Positions 9,119 through 20,029 are shown, counted from the stretch's first letter. The stretch: DNA of 64,000 nt from an uncultured Gammaproteobacteria bacterium (GCA_913064945.1 CAJYAN010000001.1:248001-312000); one strand, 5' to 3'. The notes: generated by a model not told the origin, from the letters alone. Numbers and translations: made by a program.

Positions 9119-10111
9119 TTATTTCATCGCGTCCATGATTTCGCGGCTAAGCTGGTAGACCGCCAGTGAGTACAGCGCACTATGATTATAACGTGTAATG
9201 ACATAAAAATTACGCCATGCCAGCCAGTATTCGGGACCGGATTTGCCTTCGAGTTCTAATAAAACGGCTTTTTTCTGGTCGTCGGCAACATTGGGGATGA
9301 CCACCCCGCTTTTCCTGAGCTGGGCAATGGTCAGGCTGGGTTTGAGATCATCGCCTAAGAGCTTACGGTAGGCATCACCCTGTACCTCTACCCGCTGTAC
9401 GACTGGCTGGCCATACTGCCAGCCGTGGCGGTGAAAATAATTGGCGACACTGCCAATGGCATCGGTTGGGCTGTTCCACAAATCACGGTGACCATTATTG
9501 TCAAAGTCGACGGCATAACTGCGAAAACTGCTGGCGATAAACTGCGGCATGCCCATTGCCCCGGCATAGGAACCGAGTTGTTTGGTGGGGTCGATTTTCT
9601 CTTCGCGCGTCATGAGCAGGAATTGCTCCAGTTCACTGCGAAAAAACCGGCTGCGTGGTGGATAGGCAAAGGCCAGGGTTGCCAGGGAGTCCAGTACGGA
9701 ATAACTGCCAATGTGACGACCATAACGGGTTTCAACCCCGATAATGGCCGTGATGATATAAGCCGGTACCTGATATTTTTTTTGCGCCGCCTGCAGGGCC
9801 TGCTGGTTTTTTTTCCAGAAGTCCACGCCGCCACGGATACGGTCGCGCGTCAAAAAAATCGAGCGATATTCATACCAGGGTTTGACCTGTTCTGCCGGGC
9901 GGGCAATGGCATCGAGGATACTTTGTTGTATATGGGCTTGACCTAGTATGGCTTCCAGCTTATGCCGATCGAACTTATGTTTTTTGGTCATGTCGCCAAT
10001 GAAGCTCTGGATATTTTTATCCTGAAGGTCAAAACCACCGGTATTGGCCGAGAGAATTACTGCCGGGTTGAGCAGCAGGAAGAACAGAACGAGATATCTT
10101 TTAAGTGTCAT
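9119..10111 (-). CDS. mltB: Membrane-bound lytic murein transglycosylase B
   Basis: The 330-residue protein belongs to transglycosylase family 3 (MltB). The catalytic glutamate is Glu127 in IIGVETRYG, followed by the conserved GSYSVLDSLATLAF and GAMGMPQF motifs. The N-terminus is a cleavable signal (about 1-21, ending ILSA) and lacks a lipobox cysteine, so this MltB may be periplasmic rather than lipid-anchored. It cuts glycan strands with formation of 1,6-anhydro-muramyl ends, acting with the elongation machinery encoded just upstream. Gap to rodA is 19 bp. Confidence 0.93.
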   Translation of the reverse strand: MTLKRYLVLFFLLLNPAVILSANTGGFDLQDKNIQSFIGDMTKKHKFDRHKLEAILGQAHIQQSILDAIARPAEQVKPWYEYRSIFLTRDRIRGGVDFWKKNQQALQAAQKKYQVPAYIITAIIGVETRYGRHIGSYSVLDSLATLAFAYPPRSRFFRSELEQFLLMTREEKIDPTKQLGSYAGAMGMPQFIASSFRSYAVDFDNNGHRDLWNSPTDAIGSVANYFHRHGWQYGQPVVQRVEVQGDAYRKLLGDDLKPSLTIAQLRKSGVVIPNVADDQKKAVLLELEGKSGPEYWLAWRNFYVITRYNHSALYSLAVYQLSREIMDAMK

Positions 10112-10130
10112 ACGAGTGATTTTCCTGCAA

Positions 10131-11255
10131 TTAACCGGCCAACAATTTGCGGTGTGTCTGGATCGACATGAGAATACCGAAAGCCGCCATCAAGGTCACT
10201 ATGGAGGTTCCGCCATAACTGACTAAAGGTAAGGGAACGCCGACGACAGGGAGTAAGCCACTGACCATGCCGATATTGACAAACAAATAGACAAAAAATG
10301 TGAGTGCCAGGCTACCTGCCAGCAGTCGGCTGTAGGTATCCTGCGATTGTACCGCGATCACCAGACAGCGGGAAATAATAAAAATATAGATCAGCAATAG
10401 CAGCATAATACCGAAAAAGCCGAACTCCTCGCTGAAGACGGCAAAAATAAAATCGGTATTACGTTCGGGTAAGAAATCCAGATGTGACTGGGTGCCATTG
10501 AGCCAGCCTTTACCATAGAGTCCCCCGGAGCCAATGGCGATGGTGGACTGGATAATATGATAGCCGGTACCCAGGGGGTCATTCTGCGGATTGAGCAGTG
10601 TCAGGATGCGTTGTTGCTGATACTCACGTAATAAATTCCAGACAAAAGGCGCACTGGCCGCAATGGCGACGAGTGAAAGAATGATAAAGCGCCAGGAAAG
10701 CCCGGCCAGAAACAGGACAAAGCCACCGGCAGAGGCAATGAGCAGGGCAGTACCCAGGTCCGGTTGCTTGGCGACCATCAGTGCAGGCAGGGCAATCAGA
10801 ATGGCGCCAAGCAGTAAGCGTTTGCGATTTGGTGGCAGGTGGGTATCGGCGAGGAAGCGGGCGATCATCATCGGTACGGCTAGTTTCATAATTTCCGATG
10901 GCTGGAAGCGAAAAATGCCAATATCCAGCCAGCGTTGTGCGCCTTTGCCGATATCACCCAGCACTAATACCGCAATTAACAGTAACAGACCGATGCTATA
11001 GATCCAGGGTGACCAGAATGAAAGGGTCGCCGGTGATATCTGCGCCACGGCGATCAGGATGACAAAGGCCAGGGCAAGCCGGATCAGCTGACGTATGATC
11101 ATACTGTCATCCTGACCGCTGGCGCTGTAGAGGACAAACAGGCCCACCCCGGCAAGCATCAGCAAGCCGAGCAACAGGGGCAGGTCGATATGCAACCGGT
11201 GCATCAGCAGACGGCTGCTGGTTATTCTGTCCTCAACAAATTCATTTGTTAGCAT
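10131..11255 (-). CDS. rodA: Rod-shape glycosyltransferase RodA (SEDS)
   Basis: RodA is the peptidoglycan polymerase of the elongasome and pairs with PBP2. The protein has about ten transmembrane helices and SEDS hallmarks: KQPDLGTALL in the large loop, FAVFSEEFGFFG and the C-terminal LPLVSYGGTSIV. I placed the start at the ATG at 11255, which gives the usual RodA N-terminus (MLTNEFVEDR before the HIDLPLLLGLL helix); in-frame GTG/ATG at 11270/11267 are also possible, and no clear ribosome site decides. Either way it overlaps the end of mrdA, implying coupled translation. Confidence 0.95.
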   Translation of the reverse strand: MLTNEFVEDRITSSRLLMHRLHIDLPLLLGLLMLAGVGLFVLYSASGQDDSMIIRQLIRLALAFVILIAVAQISPATLSFWSPWIYSIGLLLLIAVLVLGDIGKGAQRWLDIGIFRFQPSEIMKLAVPMMIARFLADTHLPPNRKRLLLGAILIALPALMVAKQPDLGTALLIASAGGFVLFLAGLSWRFIILSLVAIAASAPFVWNLLREYQQQRILTLLNPQNDPLGTGYHIIQSTIAIGSGGLYGKGWLNGTQSHLDFLPERNTDFIFAVFSEEFGFFGIMLLLLIYIFIISRCLVIAVQSQDTYSRLLAGSLALTFFVYLFVNIGMVSGLLPVVGVPLPLVSYGGTSIVTLMAAFGILMSIQTHRKLLAG

Positions 11256-13116
11256 CAGGGGGCACATCACTTTTGAGTAAATAATAATCCATTACCTTAC
11301 GAACGATCGGGGCGGCAACGGAACCACCGCCGCCCCCATTTTCGACAATGGCAGCCACCGCGATTCGGGGCTTATCTGCCGGGGCGAAGCCGATGAACAG
11401 GGCATGGTCACGAAGTTTTTTGGCAATATCTTCCGCCACATATTCTTCATCCTGTTTGACACCAAAGACCTGGGCCGTGCCGGTTTTACCGGCAATGCGG
11501 TACGACAGGTGATGACTTATACCACGGGCGGTGCCATGCACACTGTGGACGACGTCCTGCATAATATCAATGATGTTATGCCAGTGTTCGATTTTGGCAA
11601 TGGGGACGTTTCCGCTTGGGATGGCCGTCTGGATACTGAGTGACTCGGTGCCGGGCTCCTGAATGGCATGTACGACCTGTGGCTGATAGCGTTGTCCGAG
11701 GTCGCTCAGGGTCGCGGTGATACTGGCCAGTTGCAGGGGCGTGGCGAGTGTAAAACCCTGGCCAATCCCTGTAATTAGCGTCTCACCCGGAAACCAGGGT
11801 TGATGATAAACTCGTCGCTTCCAGGCCCGTGAAGGCATCAGGCCGGGGAGTTCACCACGAATATCAATACCGGTTAGACGACCAAGGCCAAACGAAGTCA
11901 GGTATTCATGCAGGCGATCGATCTGCAGGGTCAGGGCCAGATTGTAAAAATAGACGTCGCAGGATTCGACAATGGCCTTACGCAAATTGGTAATACCGTG
12001 GCCCTGTTTTTTCCAGTCACGATAATGTCGATCATCGTTCTTTAACATGTAGTAGCCGGGACAGTTGATGGTCTCATTGGGTTTGATGGCATCCAGCTCC
12101 AGTCCGGCCAGACCAATGAAGGGCTTGAGGGTTGAGCCGGGGGGGTATTGACCACGCAGGGCACGGTTAAAAAGCGGCCGGCGTGTGGACTGACTCAGGG
12201 CTTTGTATGTTTTGCTATCAATACCATTGACGAACAGATTGGGATCGAAGGTGGGCATGCTGACTAGTGCAAGGACATCGCCGTTATTCGGATCAATGGC
12301 GACCAGGGCACCGTTGTTATCTTTAAAACCCTTTTCGGCAATTGCCTGTAGACGGGCATCAATGTTGAGGTAAAGATTCTTACCCGGCGTTGGCAGGGTT
12401 CGCTCCAGGACACGCAGGATCCTTCCCTGGGCATTGGTCTCGACGCGCTGAAATCCTACTTCACCGTGTAGTAGATGTTCATAAGACTTTTCGACCCCCA
12501 CCTTGCCAATATAAGTTGTGGCGCTGTACTCCGAGGCGTCCAAGTGACGTAATTCCTCTTCATTAATTCGGCTTACATAGCCAATCGCGTGGCTGGCAAG
12601 GCTGCCCATCGGATAGTGCCGAGTGAGCTGTGCGACAATCTCGACGCCAGGCAGACGGTGCTGGTTGACGGCCACACGAGCCACCTCGGCATCACTGAGT
12701 CGAAAGCGTAACGGTACACCCTCAAAGCGACGTTTACGCCGCAACTGTTTACGGAAAGATTTTACCTCGTCATCACTAATGCGGATGAGTCCACGTAGGG
12801 TGGTGAGGGTCGCCTTGAGATTCTTGATGTGTTCGGGAATCAGTTCGAGGGTGTAGCTGGGCAGATTTTGTGCCAGCAGACGCCCCTGGCGGTCATAGAT
12901 AAGCCCGCGGGTCGGCGCAATGGGCAACAGACTGACACGGTTGTTTTCGGAAAGGCTACTGTAGTGCTGAACATCAATAATCTGTAATTGAAACAGCCGG
13001 GCAAGCAGAATGAGCAATAAAATACCGGCCACGATAGCGCTGGTCAATATGCGTTTATTGATAATTTCGCTCTCGCGGATATGGTCCTTGATGGTCAGGG
13101 AAGAAAAACGTTGCAT
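11242..13116 (-). CDS. mrdA: Penicillin-binding protein 2 (elongation transpeptidase)
   Basis: This class B PBP crosslinks peptidoglycan during lateral growth in complex with RodA and MreCD. The 624-residue product has a cytoplasmic N-terminus, one transmembrane helix (about 23-46), a dimerisation/pedestal domain and a transpeptidase domain with Ser328-x-x-Lys (GSTLKP), Ser-Cys-Asp 385-387 and Lys-Thr-Gly-Thr 544-547. The ATG at 13116 was chosen since it lies 7 bp after the mreD stop and gives the family N-terminus; a start at 13191 would run far into mreD. Confidence 0.96.
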   Translation of the reverse strand: MQRFSSLTIKDHIRESEIINKRILTSAIVAGILLLILLARLFQLQIIDVQHYSSLSENNRVSLLPIAPTRGLIYDRQGRLLAQNLPSYTLELIPEHIKNLKATLTTLRGLIRISDDEVKSFRKQLRRKRRFEGVPLRFRLSDAEVARVAVNQHRLPGVEIVAQLTRHYPMGSLASHAIGYVSRINEEELRHLDASEYSATTYIGKVGVEKSYEHLLHGEVGFQRVETNAQGRILRVLERTLPTPGKNLYLNIDARLQAIAEKGFKDNNGALVAIDPNNGDVLALVSMPTFDPNLFVNGIDSKTYKALSQSTRRPLFNRALRGQYPPGSTLKPFIGLAGLELDAIKPNETINCPGYYMLKNDDRHYRDWKKQGHGITNLRKAIVESCDVYFYNLALTLQIDRLHEYLTSFGLGRLTGIDIRGELPGLMPSRAWKRRVYHQPWFPGETLITGIGQGFTLATPLQLASITATLSDLGQRYQPQVVHAIQEPGTESLSIQTAIPSGNVPIAKIEHWHNIIDIMQDVVHSVHGTARGISHHLSYRIAGKTGTAQVFGVKQDEEYVAEDIAKKLRDHALFIGFAPADKPRIAVAAIVENGGGGGSVAAPIVRKVMDYYLLKSDVPPDANK

Positions 13117-13123
13117 CGTCGAC

Positions 13124-13612
13124 TTAGCTGACCTTATAGACTCGTCTGACGTGACGTAGCGTAATAAAAACCACGGACCAGAGCAGAGCACTCGTCAGCG
13201 CGGGCAGCAGGATATACCAGAATCCCGGGGCCTCGCCAATAATGCCCTTGATCCAGAAAATGATAATGGTCTGTATCAGTAAAAGAAAAAAGATCACGAT
13301 GGACTGCTGCCAGAGGGGAAACAGACGCAGGCGCTGGTGGATCTGTAACACAATGAAGGCAATGATGACCATGGCCAGGGCATGTTGCCCCAGAAGCGTA
13401 TCGCGCATGACATCCAGCAGCAGGCCCATACACCAGGCGACGCCCATGCCAATACGGTGTGGCAGGGCCAGGACCCAGTAAATCACCACCAGGGAAAGCC
13501 ATTCCGGTCGCAGCAGACGGGCCCACTCCGGTATGGGGACGATCATCAGTGTTAAGGCGATGAGTAAACTGAAGGCAACGACGCCCATGCCCTGGGATTT
13601 GCTGAATTTCAT
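13124..13612 (-). CDS. mreD: Rod shape-determining protein MreD
   Basis: The 162-residue inner-membrane protein has about five transmembrane helices and the MreD-type WLSLVVIYWVLALPHRIG segment. MreD belongs to the elongasome with MreB, MreC, RodA and PBP2. Its ATG overlaps the mreC stop by 4 bp and its stop is 7 bp from mrdA, the standard mreBCD-mrdA-rodA arrangement. Confidence 0.95.
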   Translation of the reverse strand: MKFSKSQGMGVVAFSLLIALTLMIVPIPEWARLLRPEWLSLVVIYWVLALPHRIGMGVAWCMGLLLDVMRDTLLGQHALAMVIIAFIVLQIHQRLRLFPLWQQSIVIFFLLLIQTIIIFWIKGIIGEAPGFWYILLPALTSALLWSVVFITLRHVRRVYKVS

Positions 13613-14487
13613 TTACCGCGGGCCTGCTCAGGCGGATCCTTTCTCATACAACCCTCCTGTTCTTTCGATTGTTGTGGCCAGACCAGCAGGACTTCACGGC
13701 TGCGATTCAGGCGTGCCGTTGGCTCGGCAATCACCTTGGCAAAGGGCAGGCTCGGATCGGTATCGATCTGGATAATACGCCCGACCGGATACCCGGTAGG
13801 AAAGACGCAGCCCAGGCCGGAACTCACCAGCAGGTCACCAACGAGGACATCGGCATTGTTCGGCAAGTGGGGTAGCTCAATACGGTTTTCGGTACCGACA
13901 CCAATCGCAATGGCACGTAGACCATTTCGGTTAATCTGCACCGGCAGGGCATGACTGGGGTCGGTAATCAGCAGGGCGGTACTGGAAAAGGGCCCCACAT
14001 GCACCACCTGCCCCATGACCCCGGAGGCATCGATAATGGGCTGGCCGGCATAGACCCCTTCGCGGCTGCCTTTATTGATGACGACCTCGCGTTTGTATGG
14101 GTCAAGGTCGACTGACAGGAGTTCGGCAATGAGGACTCGCTCACCAAGGGTCTTGGAGGATTCGAGCAGGGCGCGGAGTTGCTGGTTCTCAACCTGTAAA
14201 AAAGTCAGTTTTTGCAACTCGGCCTTGAGTAACTGGTTTTGTGTCCGTAGCGTCTTGTTCTCGTCCTGCAGCGTCTCGCGGCTGGTAAAGGTGTCGGTGG
14301 TCCAGTTGAGCACTTCGCCGGGCAGGTTAACCATAAAACGCAGGGGATAGACCAGGGCGGACAGGCCGGAACGGACACTGTCCAGGTGATGGAAGCGGTG
14401 ATCGAGGGTCATCAGTGCCACGGAGAGTAGCACGAAGATCAGTAAACGGACCCCTAGTGCTGGTCCCTGTGTAAAAAGTTGTTTAAT
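13609..14487 (-). CDS. mreC: Rod shape-determining protein MreC, probable ATT start
   Basis: MreC is the periplasmic scaffold of the elongasome: an N-terminal transmembrane helix, a coiled coil (about 70-110, rich in Leu, Gln, Glu) and two beta-barrel domains. In-frame homology extends upstream of the first conventional start codon (GTG at 14433): the translated extension KQLFTQGPALGVRLLIFVLL matches the usual MreC N-terminus and completes the membrane helix. The only codon placed 7 nt behind a perfect AAGGAG (14495-14500) in that frame is ATT at 14485-14487. With this start the protein is 292 residues. A GTG start would cut off half of the membrane anchor. The stop overlaps mreD. Confidence 0.9.
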   Translation of the reverse strand: MKQLFTQGPALGVRLLIFVLLSVALMTLDHRFHHLDSVRSGLSALVYPLRFMVNLPGEVLNWTTDTFTSRETLQDENKTLRTQNQLLKAELQKLTFLQVENQQLRALLESSKTLGERVLIAELLSVDLDPYKREVVINKGSREGVYAGQPIIDASGVMGQVVHVGPFSSTALLITDPSHALPVQINRNGLRAIAIGVGTENRIELPHLPNNADVLVGDLLVSSGLGCVFPTGYPVGRIIQIDTDPSLPFAKVIAEPTARLNRSREVLLVWPQQSKEQEGCMRKDPPEQARGK

Positions 14488-14500
14488 GGCAAATCTCCTT
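14485..14500 (-). promoter_or_regulatory. Ribosome site with AUU start codon for mreC
   Basis: On the minus strand AAGGAG is followed by seven bases and then ATT, in frame with the conserved MreC N-terminus. No ATG, GTG or TTG in this frame lies between the Shine-Dalgarno sequence and the membrane helix. AUU starts are rare and are known from infC and pcnB in E. coli, where they limit translation. Confidence 0.7.
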
Positions 14501-14548
14501 CACCAACTCACAAAGGACAAAACAATACCATTTTATGCTGCTTGAGTG

Positions 14549-14576
14549 TGGCCCCCATTGGAATTCGTGGGGGCCA
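14549..14576 (-). terminator. Hairpin between mreB and mreC
   Basis: TGGCCCCCA at 14549-14557 is the exact reverse complement of TGGGGGCCA at 14568-14576, giving a 9-bp GC-rich stem with a 10-nt loop. On the coding (minus) strand no U-run follows, so it more likely reduces read-through or protects the mreB transcript from decay than terminates fully. It would make MreB levels exceed those of MreC and MreD. Confidence 0.5.
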
Positions 14577-14625
14577 GAGGGTCTGATATCGGTACAAATG
14601 CTCGGAAACGGGGTGCCCGTATGAC

Positions 14626-15726
<1,101 letters not shown>

Positions 15727-15812
15727 TCATAGGGGCTTTGGGCAAGCAGGTATATGTGATAATTTAATGGTTTTGCTCAACTAGTCACACCACAACCCTC
15801 GCGGGAGCGAAT

Positions 15813-16100
15813 ATGTCCCTTGAAACTGATGACGTCAAGCGAATTGCCCACTTGGCGCGATTGGCTATTGATGAAGCCGATATTCCTGGTTACGCCCGTA
15901 ACCTGTCCAACATCCTGGATTTGGTCGAACAGATGAATTCGGTGAATACCGATGCGGTTAGACCCATGGCCCACCCGATGGATGCACAGCAGCGGTTGCG
16001 CCCGGATGTGGTGACGGAGGTGAATCAGCGTGAGAAATTCCTGGCGAACGCGCCACTCGCCGAGGCCGGCCTGTTTCTGGTGCCCAAGGTAATTGAGTAA
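15813..16100 (+). CDS. gatC: Asp/Glu-tRNA amidotransferase subunit C
   Basis: The 95-residue GatC wraps around GatA and GatB and stabilises the amidotransferase. The N-terminal VKRIAHLARLAIDE and the conserved MAHPM stretch are typical. It is first in the gatCAB operon. Presence of GatCAB implies that Gln-tRNA (and possibly Asn-tRNA) is made by amidation of the mischarged tRNA. Confidence 0.95.
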   Translation: MSLETDDVKRIAHLARLAIDEADIPGYARNLSNILDLVEQMNSVNTDAVRPMAHPMDAQQRLRPDVVTEVNQREKFLANAPLAEAGLFLVPKVIE

Positions 16101-16136
16101 GGTTTTCGTCAGCACGTTTAAAAAATTTTTCTGAAA

Positions 16137-17603
16137 ATGGATTCAAGCATGCATACCAAGAGTCTTGCCGAACTGGCAGAAGGCCTACGCAATAAAGACT
16201 TCTCCAGCGAGGAGCTTACCCGATCTTCATTAGCGCGGATTAAACAATATGATATTCAGTTAAACAGTTTTATTACTGTCGCTGAAGCACCGGCATTGGC
16301 CCAGGCGCGGCAGGCCGATGCACAGCTTGCCAGTGGCAAGGCCGGTCCCCTGACCGGGATCCCCATCGCGCAGAAAGATATTTTTTGTACCGAGGGGGTT
16401 CGCACCAGCTGTGCCTCAAAGATGCTCGACAATTTTATCTCACCCTACAATGCCACCGTCGTGCAAAAGTATAATGATGCCGGCGCGGTGATGATTGGCA
16501 AGACCAACATGGATGAATTTGCCATGGGTTCGTCCAATGAAACCAGTTTTTATGGGGCGGTAAAAAATCCGTGGGATCTTGAAGCCGTCCCCGGTGGTTC
16601 CTCCGGGGGGTCGGCGGCCTGTGTGGCCGCGCGTTTAGTCCCTGCGGCCACGGGTACCGACACCGGCGGCTCGATTCGTCAGCCAGCCGCGCTGTGTGGC
16701 ATCACCGGCATTAAGCCAACCTATGGCCGCGTCTCGCGCTACGGCATGATTGCCTTTGCCTCCAGCCTGGACCAGGCCGGTGCCATGGCCGGATCGGCCG
16801 AAGACACGGCAATGATGCTGAATGCCATGGCGGGATTTGACCCGAAGGACTCCACCAGTATCGAAAAAGATGTGCCTGACTATACGGCGTCACTCAACAA
16901 TGACATTAAAGGCCTTAAGATCGGCTTACCTAAGGAATACTTTGGTGAAGGTCTGGATGCTGATGTGGCGGCGAAGATTGAACAGGCGATTGAAGAATAT
17001 AAAAAATTAGGTGCTGAGATTGTAGAGATCAGTTTGCCAAATTCATCCCTCTCCGTCCCGGTCTATTATGTTGTCGCCCCGGCCGAGTGTTCCACCAATC
17101 TGTCCCGATTTGATGGTGTGCGCTATGGCTATCGTTGTGAAGATCCAGAAGACCTGGAAGATTTATACAAGCGCTCCCGTGGCGAGGGCTTTGGCGCTGA
17201 GGTCAAACGACGTATCATGATCGGTACCTATGCCCTGTCGGCAGGTTACTACGATGCCTATTATCTTAAGGCGCAGAAACTGCGCCGCCTGATCAGCGAA
17301 GACTTTAAACAGGCGTTTGAAAAGGTGGATGTCATTATGGGGCCGACCGCGCCATCAACGGCTTTCAAGATTGGTGAAAAGTCCGATGACCCGATCACCA
17401 TGTACCTGTCCGATATCTATACCATTGCCACTAACCTGGCGGGACTGCCGGGGATGTCCGTCCCGGCAGGTTTTAGTAATAGTCTGCCTGTGGGTTTACA
17501 GATTATCGGTAATTACTTTGATGAAGCACGGCTATTAAACGTCGCTCATCAGTATCAGAACGTCACAGACTGGCATCGACAAATCCCGAAGGGATTTGAA
17601 TGA
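16137..17603 (+). CDS. gatA: Asp/Glu-tRNA amidotransferase subunit A
   Basis: GatA is the amidase that releases ammonia from glutamine for GatB. The Ser-cisSer-Lys triad of the amidase signature family is visible as Lys80 (IAQKDIF), Ser155 (GGSSGGSAA) and Ser179 ([10 protein letters not shown]). Its 488 residues are normal. The ATG at 16137 and another at 16149 are both possible; neither has a strong ribosome site. It is separated from gatB by an 88-bp spacer that holds a long imperfect hairpin, unlike the tight spacing usual for this operon. Confidence 0.97.
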   Translation: MDSSMHTKSLAELAEGLRNKDFSSEELTRSSLARIKQYDIQLNSFITVAEAPALAQARQADAQLASGKAGPLTGIPIAQKDIFCTEGVRTSCASKMLDNFISPYNATVVQKYNDAGAVMIGKTNMDEFAMGSSNETSFYGAVKNPWDLEAVPGGSSGGSAACVAARLVPAATGTDTGGSIRQPAALCGITGIKPTYGRVSRYGMIAFASSLDQAGAMAGSAEDTAMMLNAMAGFDPKDSTSIEKDVPDYTASLNNDIKGLKIGLPKEYFGEGLDADVAAKIEQAIEEYKKLGAEIVEISLPNSSLSVPVYYVVAPAECSTNLSRFDGVRYGYRCEDPEDLEDLYKRSRGEGFGAEVKRRIMIGTYALSAGYYDAYYLKAQKLRRLISEDFKQAFEKVDVIMGPTAPSTAFKIGEKSDDPITMYLSDIYTIATNLAGLPGMSVPAGFSNSLPVGLQIIGNYFDEARLLNVAHQYQNVTDWHRQIPKGFE

Positions 17604-17608
17604 TATTT

Positions 17609-17677
17609 AACGCAAAGTCGCGAAGGCGCAATGAGCGCAAAGATTTTTTTTCTTTGCGAACTCTGCGTCTTTGCGTT
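17609..17677. repeat. GCAAAG-type imperfect hairpin between gatA and gatB
   Basis: AACGCAAAG (17609-17617) pairs exactly with CTTTGCGTT (17669-17677), and CGCAAAGA (17636-17643) with TCTTTGCG (17651-17658); the left arm carries a few extra bases between them. The arms consist of degenerate repeats of GCAAAG. The element lies inside the gat operon just before the gatB ribosome site (GAGGAAT). It looks like a dispersed intergenic repeat or small mobile-derived hairpin rather than a classical terminator, although the loop holds a run of T. Confidence 0.7.
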
Positions 17678-17691
17678 GAGAGGAATAAATA

Positions 17692-19122
17692 ATGCAGTGG
17701 GAAACCGTTATTGGTCTTGAGATTCATACGCAGCTTGCGACCAGGAGTAAAATTTTTTCCGCTGCCTCGACGGCCTATGGTGCCGAGGCGAACACCCAGG
17801 CCTGTGCCGTTGACCTGGGCCTGCCCGGTGTGCTGCCGGTACTAAATGCCGAGGTCGTGACGATGGCCATCAAGTTTGGTCTGGCCATTGATGCCACGGT
17901 GGCGCCGCTGTCAGTGTTTGCACGTAAAAACTATTTCTATCCGGATCTGCCGAAGGGTTATCAGATCAGTCAGATGGAACTCCCCATTGTTGAACACGGT
18001 AAGCTGGAAATCAGCCTCGAAGATGGCACGAAAAAAGTCATTGGCGTAACACGCGCGCACCTGGAAGAGGATGCGGGTAAGTCATTACATGAAGACTTTC
18101 AGGGCATGACCGGTATCGATCTAAATCGTGCCGGCACGCCTTTGCTGGAGATCGTCTCCGAGCCGGATATGCGTTCGGCCAAAGAGGCCGTTGCCTACAT
18201 GAAGAAAATGCATTCACTGGTGCGCTATCTTGGCATCAGTGATGGCAATATGCAGGAGGGTTCGTTTCGCTGTGACGCCAATGTTTCGGTACGTCCCAAG
18301 GGACAAAAAGAATTCGGTACTCGTGCTGAACTAAAAAACATTAACTCATTTCGCTTTGTGGAACGAGCCATCAATATTGAAGTAGAGCGTCAGATTGATA
18401 TTCTTGAGGCTGGCGGTAAGGTCGTACAGGAAACGCGTCTGTATGATGCGAACAAAGATGAAACACGCTCCATGCGTTCCAAAGAAGAGGCGATGGATTA
18501 CCGTTACTTTCCTGACCCGGATTTACTACCGGTTGAGATTACGGCGGAGCAGATTGAGACCGTGCGGCAGACGCTGCCGGAATTACCCGAGGCGAAGAAG
18601 ACGCGCTTTATCAGTGATTATCAGTTATCCGAGTACGATGCCGATATCTTAACAAACAGTCGTGAGCTGGCCGATTATTTTGAAGACGTCGCCAGACAGT
18701 CTGGAGAAACCAAGCTATCGGCAAACTGGGTGATTGGTGAGCTTTCAGCTATGTTAAACAAAGAAGGCAAAGATATTTCGGTATCTCCAGTATCGGCGGA
18801 TATGCTGGCGGGTATGTTGATACGTATTAAAGATAATACTATTTCCGGCAAGATCGCCAAGGAAGTCTTCGAAGCCATGTGGCAGGGCGAAGGTGATGCC
18901 GACACGATTATTGATAATAAAGGTCTCAGGCAAATCAGCGACACAGGCGCCATCGAAAAGGTCCTGGACGAAATCATCGCCGCCAATCCACAACAGTTTG
19001 ATCAATTGAAGGGCGGTAAAGATAAACTCATGGGGTTCTTTGTCGGTCAGGTCATGAAGGCCATGGGTGGCAAGGCCAATCCTGCGCAAGTCAACGAGTT
19101 AATGAAGAAGAAGCTGGCGTAA
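17692..19122 (+). CDS. gatB: Asp/Glu-tRNA amidotransferase subunit B
   Basis: GatB activates the glutamyl (or aspartyl) group on mischarged tRNA with ATP and amidates it with ammonia channelled from GatA. The 476-residue protein starts with [13 protein letters not shown] and contains the conserved [22 protein letters not shown] and [12 protein letters not shown] motifs of the kinase-like cradle domain, then the helical and YqeY-like tail domains. Length is normal. GAGGAAT provides the ribosome site. Confidence 0.98.
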   Translation: MQWETVIGLEIHTQLATRSKIFSAASTAYGAEANTQACAVDLGLPGVLPVLNAEVVTMAIKFGLAIDATVAPLSVFARKNYFYPDLPKGYQISQMELPIVEHGKLEISLEDGTKKVIGVTRAHLEEDAGKSLHEDFQGMTGIDLNRAGTPLLEIVSEPDMRSAKEAVAYMKKMHSLVRYLGISDGNMQEGSFRCDANVSVRPKGQKEFGTRAELKNINSFRFVERAINIEVERQIDILEAGGKVVQETRLYDANKDETRSMRSKEEAMDYRYFPDPDLLPVEITAEQIETVRQTLPELPEAKKTRFISDYQLSEYDADILTNSRELADYFEDVARQSGETKLSANWVIGELSAMLNKEGKDISVSPVSADMLAGMLIRIKDNTISGKIAKEVFEAMWQGEGDADTIIDNKGLRQISDTGAIEKVLDEIIAANPQQFDQLKGGKDKLMGFFVGQVMKAMGGKANPAQVNELMKKKLA

Positions 19123-19156
19123 GCGACTTTTTGTTCTCTATAAAGAATCCAATATT

Positions 19157-20029
19157 ATGCGTGATACCTTGCAACGTTTTTTATTTGAAGAGCACCCCAT
19201 TCGTGGCAGTCGGGTGCATCTGGACGCCACCTGGCAGGCCGTGCTCGAACGACATGACTATCCGACACCGGTAAAACAACTTCTGGGTGAACTGATGAGT
19301 GCGGCGGTGTTATTAACAACAACGCTGAAGGTGCAGGGCCGTATGATCATGCAGATCCAGGGGACAGGTCCACTAAAGTTACTAGTCGTCGAGTGCACCA
19401 ACAACCTGACACTGCGTGCGGTGGCCAAGAGTGATGACGAGGTGCCGAGCGGGAGCCTGACGGAACTTATGGGTGATGGCCAACTGGTGATTACCCTGGA
19501 GACCGATCGCCAGCAGGAACGTTACCAGAGTATTGTGGAGTTATCCGGTAATAGTCTGGCGGAGGCGCTGACACAATATCTGAATCAATCAGATCAACTG
19601 GCAACTTACTTGTGGCTGTCGGCGGATCAGCAACAGAGCAGTGGTCTGCTGATCCAGCGTCTACCCGAGACCGGTCTGGAGAAGGATGAAGATGCCTGGA
19701 ACCGGATATGGCAGTTAAGCAATACGATTACGGAAGATGAATTACTGCAGTTGTCACACGAGGAACTCATGCACCGCCTCTATCATGAAGAAGACGTGCG
19801 AGTCTTTGAGCCTGAGCCGGTCTGTTTTCGCTGCAGCTGCTCGCGTGACCGTGTGGCCAATATGTTTATGACACTGGGGTATGAAGAAGTAAAAGATATG
19901 CTCAGGGAGCAGGGTAAACTGGAAGTGGCCTGCGAGTTTTGTTATCACAAGTATGAATTCGATGAAGTGGATATAGAACAGTTATTTGCCTCCGATACAC
20001 CACGCCCACCAGACGTCCATTTACACTGA
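19157..20029 (+). CDS. hslO: Redox-regulated chaperone Hsp33
   Basis: Hsp33 is a cytosolic holdase switched on when oxidation releases zinc from four C-terminal cysteines. The 290-residue protein has the N-terminal substrate domain (DTLQRFLFE through about residue 180), a linker and the zinc domain with CSC in the segment CFRCSCSRDRV and CEFC in VACEFCYHKYEF, so the CxC and CxxC pairs are intact. An additional cysteine precedes the CxC. It lies 34 bp after gatB on the same strand and could be read from the gat promoter. Confidence 0.95.
   Translation: MRDTLQRFLFEEHPIRGSRVHLDATWQAVLERHDYPTPVKQLLGELMSAAVLLTTTLKVQGRMIMQIQGTGPLKLLVVECTNNLTLRAVAKSDDEVPSGSLTELMGDGQLVITLETDRQQERYQSIVELSGNSLAEALTQYLNQSDQLATYLWLSADQQQSSGLLIQRLPETGLEKDEDAWNRIWQLSNTITEDELLQLSHEELMHRLYHEEDVRVFEPEPVCFRCSCSRDRVANMFMTLGYEEVKDMLREQGKLEVACEFCYHKYEFDEVDIEQLFASDTPRPPDVHLH

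Noticed and set aside
13134-13526. Alternative frame over mreD
   Set aside because: mreD itself has clear transmembrane structure, family motifs and operon overlaps; the other frame is Gly/Pro/Ala-rich noise.
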